This document shows positions 54,983-64,000 of a stretch of DNA of 64,000 bases, piece by piece. Origin of the DNA: Gymnothorax reevesii (taxonomy: Eukaryota; Chordata; Actinopteri; Anguilliformes; Muraenidae); NCBI GenBank assembly GCA_029721435.1, contig CM056573.1, positions 97,483,947 through 97,547,946 on the forward strand, in the 5' to 3' direction. Both the position numbers and the translations under genes were made by a program. How positions within the stretch are numbered: position 1 is the first letter of the stretch; each line of letters opens with the position of its first letter. The notes beneath the pieces are model-generated. The model was not told the origin of the DNA and searched no databases. It worked only from the letters and a program-made list of their open reading frames with translations.

Positions 54983-57460
54983 AGGGTCATTCCGGGCCAA
55001 CTCACCTAAATTTCAAAAACCTCCCCAGGTCACCTCCTCAGATTTTGCTGGAAAAATTCTTAAATGTGTATCTATATAACTCTACCCACCGTGCAAAAGG
55101 TTAGCTTTAACCCTAGAACACTATCGCCGGGTGATTTTCACCCGAGCAAACGTGTTTACGTGATTTTCATTATGTTGCGTTTTTCTGAGTGTTATGGGTC
55201 CCTGGGTAGCTTCAGCATTGTCTTTGACATCTTTGAAGGCATGGGTGTTTTGTTTTGTTTGTTTTTTCAGGGTACTTTTTTCATTTTGTTAGACATGGCA
55301 CAGTTGAAAATAAAAGAACACTACTCTAATTTGTCATGTATTGTCATTTTTTGATGACAAGTACTTTTTATTGGGTATTTTACTATATCGGGAAAAATCA
55401 CCCGGCGTTAGTGATGGTGTTACTAATTTTAGCAATAGTGTTCTAGGGTTAAATTCCTCATAGTTTACAAAATTTAGGCCTTTGAAATTTGGCCCTAAAA
55501 ATGCCACGTGAAAAACGCATTTTCTTCCAACTTCAGGGGCTTATAATTTTATAAAGAACTCTTTAACAAAGCTAATATTGCATATATTTACTAATTGGCA
55601 TCCAAAGTATTCAAATATGGCATCAGATAGCCACTGGTATGCATATTTCTCACTCTATAGGAAGCTAAAAATGGCTTTTTGGCCAAAATGAGCTAAAATA
55701 AGGTGAAACAATAAGCCCTCCTGAAAATATGGAACAACTTAGAATTTTTTCCTCATAACACAGGGATAATAAGGTCATTATCTATTCACATGAACATTTC
55801 TGCCAGGATAACACTGTTAGGTGATGAATTATAAAAGTTTTAACATAAGCCCTTGCCTCGGAGGGCTCAAAAATGGGCCAAATTTTTCCCCTGGTTTGAC
55901 CATGTGGCTAGGGGTTTTGGATCTTCATATTTTTTCTGATGATTGCCTCATATAAGGTATATCTACTCACCAAATTATTTTATCTAACGCCCATGGCTTC
56001 ATATTAAAATCAATTTTTATTTTCATGCAAGTTTTTTTTTTAATAATGATTCACTTTTTCCGTATTCAGGAGCTTATAATTCTTAAAGTTAACTCTCAAG
56101 CAAAGGGATACTGCAGATATTTGTAAACTGGCATACCAAATTTAAGAATTTGTTTTAAGAATGCCTGAAAAAAGAATATTTTTCTATCTGTAGGAAGTTG
56201 AAAATGCCAATTTGACCAAAAATGGTGAATATGCAGAGGGCATTAACTGAGGTTATGTAACAACATATAATTATTAATTTATGAGAATAATAATCTTAAG
56301 TACATTTTCTATTCATGAATAAATTCTTATAATGATAATCCAAAACATATGCTTGGGACAGTACAAACTGTCACAGCATGACTTTAGGCATGTTCTAGAC
56401 TTGTTTTCGAAGATGTAAAATTCTGTGCCGCTGAGTGCTTGATAATGAATGTCATAAAAGATGAAAGGGCATTAAAGAGTTTTCTAAAGTATAAAAATTA
56501 CTAATATTCATTGTCTCTGTATATATGTAAATAAAAAAATCTGCTACTCAACTCATCAAATTCGTCCTAATTTATAATATGTAGTCAATTACAAAAGTAA
56601 TTATTAGCATGAATTTATGAATAAATAACCACCTCATCACCATTAATGCCAAATAAGAAGCATAATTTAGCCTCATGTGCACCCCTGTACCCACATTGTT
56701 TTGTACCAAGTGGGCCAAATTGCCTTATTTGGCTTCCTAAAACTAAGAGCATGTGCTTTCTAGAAACATTCTGACAACCATGATAACAGATTCTTAAATT
56801 TGGTATGCCGGTTTACAAATATTTGCAGTATCACTTTGCTAAACAGTAAAGTTTAGGATTTATAAGCTCCTGTATACGAAAAAAGTGAATATTTATTAAA
56901 AAAAAATGTGCAGGTAAATAAAAAATTATTTTAATATGAAGCCATGGGCGTTAGATAAAATAATTTGGTGAGTATATACACCTTATAGAGGCAATCTTTA
57001 GAAATAAAATGAAGGTCCTAAACCCCTAGCCAGGTGGTCAAACCAGGAGACAAAATGTTAAAACTTTCATAATTCATCACCTAACAGTGTAATCCTGGCA
57101 GAAATGAACTTGTGAATAGATAATGACCCTATTATCACTGTGTTCTGAGGAAAAAATTTTAAGTTGTTCCATATTTTCGGTAGGGCTCCTATAGTTTTAG
57201 TAAATATTTGCAATATTAGCTTTCTAGAAGAGTCCATTATAAAATTGTAAGCCCCTGAAGTTGGAAAAAGATGTGTTTTTAACATGAGGCATTTTTAGGG
57301 CCAAATTTCAAAAGCCTATATTTTTTAAACTATGAGGAATTGAAAGCTAATCTTTTGCATGGTGGGTAGAGCCATATAGATCTACATTTAAGAATTTTTT
57401 CCATCAAAATCTGAGGTGGTGACCTGGGGACCCCTAGGTGAGTTGGCATGGAATGACCCT
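54983..57460. mobile_element. 2.5-kb near-palindromic DNA element (unclassified)
   Basis: Ends agggtcattccgggccaact and, inverted, agggtcattccatgccaact. Arms of about 1.1 kb stay complementary well inwards: cttcaggggcttataatttt (55535) faces ttgtaagcccctgaag (57246), ttatctaacgcccatggctt (55979) faces agccatgggcgttagataaa (56940). About 0.6 kb of AT-rich spacer separates them. The left arm carries a 338-base MITE and an extra segment near 55640-55730. No transposase seen. Target duplication not clear. Confidence 0.82.
55111..55448. mobile_element. piggyBac-type MITE
   Basis: 338 bases between TTAA at 55107-55110 and 55449-55452, with 14-base TIRs CCCTAGAACACTAT. A second inverted pair (cgccgggtgatttt / aaaatcacccggcg) lies just inside. 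No ORF. It sits in the left arm of the palindrome and has no partner in the right arm, so it came later. Confidence 0.9.
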
Positions 57461-58440
57461 GTAAGTATTTGGGCTTCTATTTGGATGAGTATATGTATTT
57501 CTCAAAAGGAACATCTTTATTGGCTGAAATCGGGCACTAGGGGAAGTCATAGGGAAAACACAAACCCTGAGGGATATTGGTTTCTCTATTTACCCCTAAT
57601 TATACCAAACTTGTGTGTGTCCGATTTTAGATAATGCTGCCAGAGTGTGGGGATTTAACTTGCAATACTCCAAATGTGAGGCATTGCATATTAGAGCCAT
57701 GCGGTACTTCCTGGGTGTGCATAAATTTGCACTAACTCTGGCTATTATGAGTGATATGGGATGGGAACCTAATGAGGTATGGTGGAGTGTGCATATGGCA
57801 CGTCTATGGAATAGAATATTTGGGTTGAATTCTAATAGAATTATAAGAAAGATTTTTGAGTGGGATGTCATGACTAAGGCTGCATGGGCGAATGACATCA
57901 ATGATATCCTTGTTAGAGCTGGATATGAAGACTATTATTATAATAAAGAAAAAGTAGATATTAGTTTTGTTTTTGTTAAAGACATTATTTTTCAGCAAGT
58001 AAAGGACAGATGGGCACTAAGTATATGGCGTAAACCAAAACTTTGTACTAATTGTGAGATAAAGCAGGTTTATGGTCCAGAAAATTATGCTTTGTATAAT
58101 TTGACAAAAAAGAAGCAGTCATTGTGTGCTCAAATAAGAGCTGGGATACTTGGTCTTCATATCGAGACAGGCAGATATGTTGGCACTGCTGAGGAGGATA
58201 GAGTATGTAGTCTGTGTGATCTCAATGAAATTGAAAATGAAATGTACTTTGTATTGTATTGTCCATTCTATGATAGTATCAGGCAGAGACTTTTTAATAA
58301 GGTCGAACCAAAAAAATGAGTTTGTGTGGTTGGATGACTCAGAGAAATTGAAACATCTTTTTCATGACAATATTTTTAAATTTTCTTCATTTCTTGAAAA
58401 GGCCTGGTCATTGAGGAGGAGGACCATGTATAAGTAATAG
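57461..58440 (+). pseudogene. LINE reverse transcriptase end and C-terminal domain
   Basis: YLGFYLDEYMYFSK-like thumb sequence at 57470-57505, then the long 57615-58319 frame: CPILDNAARVWGFN, ALHIRAMRYFLGVHKFA, MARLWNRIF, and the C-terminal zinc finger CSLCDLNEIENEMYFVLYC (about 58210-58262). A frame change near 58315 leads to FVWLDDSEKLKHL and SLRRRTMYK-stop at 58437. The finger's Cys-Cys-Cys positions are kept. Dead because the 5' part is missing and frames break. Confidence 0.85.
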
Positions 58441-59396
58441 GGAAATATCTTACTTGTTCAAGTACCAGTATGTACATTCAGCATGTGTATCCATGTGATT
58501 GGTTGTATATGTTGTGCTGTATTATAGACAGGAAGGACTGTTGATTCCCTTTGTTTTGTTGTTTTTTTTTGTCTCATAGAAGATGAATAATCTTATAATC
58601 TTATAAGCATAATGTATAATCATATAATCCCATATGGGATGGGCCACTAGGATGGCATGACACGAAAATAAAAAAAATTCATGATTCATTCATATAAGAA
58701 ACAAGTACAAGTCACTAACTCAGTAATATGTAAATTCTGAAATATACCTTATTTTAACAGGATAGACATTCCACTTTCAGGGAAGATCAAACAATACATT
58801 GCCTCCCTGGATTCAACAGAACCGTGCAATGAACGTACCAGGGAGTTCACTCAAATGCATGGGCAGTTCACGTTTTAAACAGGAATAAAAACCTCGGCAT
58901 TCGACTTTGTTGAGTATGGTATACATTCCAAAACAAAAAGCTAAAGTAGCAGCCTAACCTTTTTCCTGAATCCCTTCTCCAGAGACCGATGTATCCAGTA
59001 GAAGGAACCCTCCGGTCCCGTTTCATTGAAAATAATTCCCATTGACCATGTCCTTATCTCATTTAAATCCTGTAAATGTAATTGAACAGTTCAAGGTCAG
59101 TTTCGCGAGACTTTTTTTCTATAAATCGCGTCTATTTCAGCCGCGTAATGTGCGCAACGTAGACAGGATACAACCGAGCCTGCTTTTAAGTTTAAAAGTT
59201 TAAACACTCGTGAATTGGATAAGAAACGAGCCAATCAATACATTGTTACCGGGGGAGTTTCAGGAGTGCGAGAAGTCTAACTGAGCAGTTACGCAGAAGA
59301 GCCTGAGTGAATGATTGAGAGATTGGCTATCAACACCAGTACTCGGGTGGATATAAGGAAGCGCTGAATTTGTCATTGCAGGAATCTACACGAAAA
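58441..59396. other. No gene seen
   Basis: Holds the probable LINE 3' tail and intergenic sequence. No coding region or terminal repeat recognised. Confidence 0.45.
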
Positions 59397-59790
59397 TCCA
59401 CGGAAGGGAACTTCGCATTTTTTGAAAGAGATGACTGTAATTGACAGTAGAATGTGAGAGAATCAAATGTGAGAGGATCAATAACATGTCAAATTTTTTG
59501 CTTCAGAAAACTGATTTTTCTGAACCACTAATTGGAATACCGTTGTCTCACTGTAGCTAAAGTGGCTACTACACAGGACAACAATTTTTTCTGTCACAAA
59601 AAGTCGTTTTTTCAAACTGCTGGATCGATACTATGGGCAAGGATATTGATCAGTTTGCACATCAGGCTTAGCTGAGGAGTTTAATTCACGCAACTCTTGA
59701 AAAACAGGGAGTGGAGTGAACTACCCATATTCAAAACAGCGTTCGAACTCTGCTTGCTTGTGAATATTCAATAACTGATCCGGGGGTGCT
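59397..59790. repeat. Dispersed 0.4-kb repeat, copy B
   Basis: See 5390-5766; same orientation. Alignment fades near caataactgatccgg at about 59770-59785. Unclassified. Confidence 0.65.
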
Positions 59791-60129
59791 ATCTAGTGGT
59801 GGAGTACAGTAACTGCGTACTTAAATTCCATAAGTTCCATAGACGCAAGCATCTACATCTGCAGAAAGGGGTTAATAAAATCAGACATCAACTAAAAAGA
59901 TATTGATTAAATCAACTGAACAGATATTAATCAAAGCAGAAATCAACTACTGTATATGTATGTGTGTGTCATGGTTACTGTTGATGATTATTCATTTACT
60001 GATAAACATAATGTGTAATACTGAAATTTGATCCTCAACAGTATCGCTTTGCAACCTCCCTACCCACCAAGGCCCTAGTTTAAATAAGCCTGTGCTACCC
60101 TAGACATACAGTATGCTGAGCCCATACAA

Positions 60130-61340
60130 CGTTATTCCTCTGGTTCAGATGAAGCCCGTCAGGTTTGTGCAGGTCACCATTGTCCCAAAGGCAGTTCAAA
60201 TTCCCCATAAATCTAAACCCCTCCTTCCGACACCAGGTTCATAGCGACCTGTCAAACCAGTTCTGCTTCCCTCTGCTAGCACGTGGTACAGGTAAAATCT
60301 CGGAGGACACTACCATGGAGGATCAGTCCCAAAGCTTTTCTGCTAATCCCACAAATTTTTCCTGCAAAACTTCAGACTGCCTTTCCCATGTCATTTGTCC
60401 CAACATGGAACATGGCCACTGGATCCCTTCCTGCTCAGGGGTGCGTTTCCCAAAATCATAGATGCTAACTTATCTAGTTGGGCTCACTGTGAATGGACAA
60501 ACTATGTTAAGTTGCTAATTTAGCAACTACTGTGATGGCTGCTAGAATTGGACGCCAAGCGCAGCGGCCGGAAATAAAAGGCAACACTCACAGCGTGTTG
60601 ACAGACTAAAAACAGATAAAAATAACAAGACTCGCCCAACCAACGGACCTGACGCCGCCCGTGGTAGCAAACAGGCGAGCTCGAGGAAAGAAAAAGAAAA
60701 GGGAAATAAACCAAAGATTCCCTTGCCCACTAACACTATTCCTGATAAGCAACTAAGTTCCTGACAATAATCTCTTTAGAGACCTTATCGGCTAAAACGC
60801 CAAAGAAGGACTGACACTCTAGCAACGGGAGCGAGGCGAAATAGGAGCTTAAATAGAGTCCGGGCCATGCCCCCAATCAATGCCAGCTGGCCCAGGAATC
60901 CGATAGGGAGCAAACGATATCGTCCCGGACAAGAGCAACAAACAGCTCTCAAAGCTCCCAAACAAAGACAACTACCTTCATGGGAAATGCACCCCTGGCC
61001 AGGAGCTGGTCCGCACACTCCAGGAGGTTTCCTGTCTGGGCACCAAGCAGGCAACACACCATGCAAGACTCGCAGGAGCAGACTTACTGTCTATCCCTCT
61101 AATAATTGAGTCCCCCACTATTAATAACCTCCTTTTCTGGGGGAAGAGGCCAACAGGGTGCCCTGAGGCTCATGAATCCCCCCACTCACAGGGGCAGGGG
61201 CCAAGGGCTGGAATCGATTGGACACCTCAACATCTGAGAAGCTGTCCCTGTACGGCGTGCACACCCTTTCCTGCGCTGATATCCAACAATCAGGCTACTT
61301 TCTCTCGCTGCTTACTATGGGGTCTCCCCCTTTCCCAGCT
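60130..61340 (-). pseudogene. LINE ORF1 fragment with SGNH/esterase-type motif
   Basis: On the minus strand, sequence from about 61130 down to 60980 reads as a GDS-like N-terminal block of the esterase (codons around INSGGLNY-RDRQ and CCLLGAQTGNLLECA), and after the 60436-60996 insertion continues as ATFHVGTNDMGKAV (about 60380-60420), the GTND block of SGNH hydrolases. CR1-like LINEs are known to carry an esterase in ORF1, which is the most likely source. Stops and the insertion break it; no RT part is visible here. Confidence 0.6.
60436..60996. mobile_element. MITE inside the LINE esterase fragment
   Basis: About 560 bases. Ends aggggtgcgtttccca and, inverted, aggggtgcatttccca. No transposase. 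hAT-like ends are possible but I could not find an 8-base duplication. Confidence 0.7.
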
Positions 61341-61810
61341 GTAGCGCACACACCATCTCTCTAAACGACATGCTACTGGCAACTCTACTAATTGTAAAAT
61401 ATGTAGCGTCGCCACAGGGATCTAAAGACGAAGGATCTTGCTCTCCAGATGCTCGATGAGCTGGCGCCAGTGGAAACAAACTCATGTGGTTAGATTAGCC
61501 TGGCTGACATCATTGTTAGATTTCTACCCATGTGCAATAGGCTACTGAACACTACAATCGTGTTTGTTTGGTTACACCGCAGTGCATTCATTGTATCGGT
61601 AGATACGATTCTTTATTAAAATTGCAGATGTGTTCGGCTGTGGGGTGTCAGAACACTCACTGAAAAGCAGACGTTTCGGATCCTCAATGAGAACTTTTTT
61701 CTCCTCTTGCGTAAATGAGTTACAGGACATTTGACATTGTGGGAAAATGGCGAATTCTGTGAGTGTTTTGATCCGGATGTTTATTGTGATTCAGTTATGG
61801 TTTGTTTTTA
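61341..61810. other. No gene seen
   Basis: Short stretch between the LINE fragment and the Tc1 element. Confidence 0.45.
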
Positions 61811-62920
61811 CAAAACCCAACACCAGTGAAGTTGGCACGTTATGTAAATCGTAGATAAAAACCGAATACAATGATTTGCAAATCCTTTTCAACTTATATT
61901 CAATTGAATACACTGCAAAGACAAGATGTTTAATGTTCAAACTGAGAAACTTTATTTTTTTTTTCAAATAATCATTTACTTAGAATTTAAAGGCAGCAAC
62001 ACATTGCAAAGAAGTTGGCACAGGGGCTTTTTTACCACTGTGTTACATCGCCATTCCTTTTAATGACACTCAGTAAACGTTTGGGAACTGAGGAGACCAA
62101 TTTTTGAAGCTTTTCAGGTGGAACTCTTTCCCATTTTTGTATGATGTACAGCTTAAGTTGTTCAACAGTCCGGGGTCTCCGTTGTCGTATTTTATGCATC
62201 ATAATGTGCCACACATTTTCAATGGGAGACAGGTCTGGACTACAAGCAGGCCAGTCTAGTACCCGCACTCTTTTACTACGGAGACATGCTGTTGTAACAC
62301 GTGCAGAATGTGGCTTGGCATTGTCTTGCTGAAATAAGCAGGGGCATCCATGAAAAAGATGTTGCTTGGATGGCAACATATGTTGCTCCAAAACCTGTAT
62401 GTTCCTTTCAGCATTAATTGTGTCTTCACTTATGTGCAAGTTGCCCATGCCTTGGGCACTTATACACCCCTATACCATCACAGGTGCTGGCTTTTGAACT
62501 TTGCACCTATAACAGTCCGGATGGTTCTTTTCCTCTTTGGTCCGGAGGACACGATGTCCACAGTTTCCAAAACAATTTTAAATGTGGACTCGTCAGACCA
62601 CAGAACACTTTTCCACTTTGCATCAGTCCATCTGAGATGAACTTGGGCCCAGCGAAGCCGGCAGCGTTTCTGGGTGCTGTTGATAAATGGCTTTCGCTTT
62701 GCATTGTAGAGTTTTAACTTGCACTTGCAGATGTAGCGACGAACTGTAGTTTCTGACAGTGGTTTTCTGAAGTGTTGCTGAGCCCATGTGGTGATGTCCT
62801 TTACACACCGATATCGGTTTTTGATGCAGTACCGCCTGAGGGATCGAAGGTCACGGGCATTCAATGTTGGTTTTTGGCCTTGTCGCTTACGTGCAGTGAT
62901 TTCTCAAGATACTCTGAACC
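61811..62920 (-). mobile_element. Tc1 transposon truncated by a LINE
   Basis: The 3' end is at left: after TA (61809) the sequence caaaacccaacaccagtgaa begins the terminal repeat. The transposase reads leftwards. At about 62920, in the region just upstream of the transposase start, it is interrupted by the Tx1/L1-like LINE; the other terminal repeat would lie beyond the window. Same family as 5767-6133. Confidence 0.85.
62032..62864 (-). pseudogene. Tc1 transposase (DD34E), frameshifted
   Basis: Two frames. 62864-62478: NARDLRSLRRYCIKN, WAQQHFRKPLSETTVRR (second DNA-binding helices), KRCRLRWAQVHL, and LWSDESTF with the first catalytic Asp. 62448-62032: MGNLHISEDTINAERN, QQDNAKPHSA with the second Asp, SPIENVW with the Glu exactly 34 residues after it, and VPKRLLSVIKRNGDVTQW-stop. 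All three catalytic residues survive, but a frame change and a stop at about 62450-62490 break the protein, and the N-terminal DNA-binding half is missing or beyond the LINE. Confidence 0.9.
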
Positions 62921-64000
62921 TTTTTTGATCAAGGTATTTTTATTTAGTTTTACAAGTTATAGTTTACATTCCAACATAGGTCCAACAGAACGTAAATTCC
63001 ATCCATCCCCACCCCCCCAAATACCAGACAAACAGAGTTCACAGTATGAATTACATAGTTCAAAATACAGAGCTCACATAACCCATATAACCAGATGATA
63101 AAAAGAACAAATAAAGAAAAGAAAAAGAAGTACAAAAATAAAGATGACTGTGGACAAGAATTTACAGTACTATATTGTCTGCCTCCATATCCTCAACAAA
63201 CATTAAGAAAGGCTGCCATGTGTTATGGAATTTCCTAGTAGACCCCCTGATTGTGTATCTGATCTTCTCCAACTTGATATGGTACATAATTTCCCTAACC
63301 CAATGACTGTATGTTGGAGGTGCTGGGTCTTTTCATTTCAGCAAAATCAGTCTCCTGGCTAGGAGAGAGCAGAAAGCCACCATTATTCTTTCCCACATCT
63401 CCAAATGGGAGTCTATCTGGGTTACACCAAAAAGTGCAATGAATGGAGACGGTGGAATCCTTTTCGCAAAAATCTTAGAAAAGGTCTCAAAGATGGGCTG
63501 CCAGAAACCGCAAAGCTTTGGACATGTCCAGAACATGTGTAAGAGAGTGGCTGGGTCTCGCCCGCATCTATCACAAGTGGGATCTATATCAGCATTGATC
63601 TTAGAGAGCCTAATTTTAGACCAGTGCTGACGGTGTACAATTTTAAACTGAATGACAGCATGTCTAAGACAGATGGAAGATGAAAAAATTCCCTGTATTA
63701 TTTTGTGCCAAGTGTCATCTGTGATTTGTTCACCTAAATCTGTCTCCCATTTATTTTTGAGGAGGTCCAAAGGCGTCAAATTATGAGAATATAGTATTTC
63801 GTATATTGTGCTAATAGTTCGTTTTCTGACTTGTTTACAATCAAAAATTGAGTCCAACAGGCCAGTTGGAGGGCGTAAGGGAGAACATAAAAAGTTTGAA
63901 AATACAAAATTTCGAAGTTGCAGGTATCGATAAAAATGTGATTTGGAAATGTGATATTTTTGTACCAACTGTTCAAAGGAGGCAAAGCTGCCATCAATAT
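62921..64000 (-). mobile_element. L1/Tx1-like LINE, 3' part, cut by the window edge
   Basis: Minus strand; the open 211-codon stretch 63968-63333 is the C-terminal domain of a fish Tx1/L1-type ORF2: LLKNKWETDLGEQI, AVIQFKIVHRQHWSKIRL, and the finger CDRCGRDPATLLHMFWTC (about 63520-63575), then IFETFSKIF and ALFGVTQ. It then runs to a 3' untranslated region ending near 62921 inside the Tc1. RT and endonuclease lie beyond the window. Confidence 0.85.
63333..63968 (-). pseudogene. L1/Tx1-like ORF2 C-terminal domain (211 aa open)
   Basis: Follows the RT in this LINE class; the Cys-Cys-His-Cys finger is intact (CDRC...H...C). The open frame ends LLARRLILLK at a stop near 63333, but the normal ORF would go on, as GVTQIDSHLEMWERI precedes a few more conserved residues, so the end may be a premature stop or the true end. 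It may be part of an intact ORF beyond the window. Confidence 0.8.

Larger units (their letters stand above)
54300..58440 (+). mobile_element. Non-LTR retrotransposon, 3' half, split by a palindromic element
   Basis: Two blocks, 54300-54982 and 57461-58440, form one RT-to-C-terminus reading once the 2,478-base insertion is removed. The 5' part with endonuclease is absent, as in 5'-truncated LINE copies. I cannot assign the clade with confidence. Decayed by frameshifts and stops. Confidence 0.8.

Overview
The window looks like teleost fish nuclear DNA. It carries one spliced, single-copy, conserved vertebrate gene set in AT-rich sequence crowded with fish-type transposons: several Tc1 families, Harbinger, piggyBac-type and hAT-type MITEs, L2/CR1, Tx1-like L1 and other LINEs, Ty3/gypsy and Gmr1-like LTR elements. 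I cannot name the species. I saw no bacterial operons, rRNA, tRNA or CRISPR array.

The host gene is GPR176, an orphan class A GPCR, on the + strand. It has three coding exons (13338-13566, 15987-16239, 35662-36835) that join in phase at GT/AG sites into 551 codons, with a DRY motif (residues 160-162), a TM7 NPLLF motif and the family's conserved C-terminal tail. Intron 1 is about 2.4 kb. Intron 2 is about 19.4 kb and has been enlarged by transposons: a foldback-type element (17285-19045) inside an older inverted-repeat element, an L2 LINE (19700-22620), a hAT-type MITE (24523-24914), the Gmr1-like retrotransposon (25380-31402), a gypsy relic and a deleted Tc1 (34607-35456).

The most notable element is the 6,023-bp LTR retrotransposon at 25380-31402, antisense to GPR176. 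Its two 497-bp LTRs look identical. It has a 4-bp target duplication, a proline-tRNA-type primer site and one uninterrupted 1590-codon gag-pol ORF. Domain order is gag, protease, INTEGRASE, reverse transcriptase, RNase H: integrase precedes RT, the reverse of ordinary Ty3/gypsy and the hallmark of the Gmr1-like group. The gag has a SCAN-like capsid region. A decayed copy enters from the left edge (1-2637) and a solo LTR lies at 53296-53784; both belong to a second LTR subfamily.

Layout: 1-6.1 kb, decayed Gmr1-like copy, L2 endonuclease relic, a 1.2-kb dispersed repeat, Tc1 fragment; 6.6-8.7 kb, decayed Tc1 with long TIRs plus a solo TIR; 10.4-13.3 kb, GPR176 upstream region; 13.3-37.2 kb, GPR176; 37.8-39.4 kb, Tc1-like element; 41.2-45.3 kb, Tc1 holding a piggyBac-type MITE and a Harbinger; 46.9-53.1 kb, decayed conventional Ty3/gypsy; 54.3-58.4 kb, LINE split by a 2.5-kb near-palindrome; 60.1-61.3 kb, LINE ORF1 with an esterase-type motif, split by a MITE; 61.8-64 kb, Tc1 truncated by a Tx1/L1-like LINE.

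Everything was read by eye. Boundaries given to the base come from visible terminal repeats and target duplications; others are approximate and are flagged as such.
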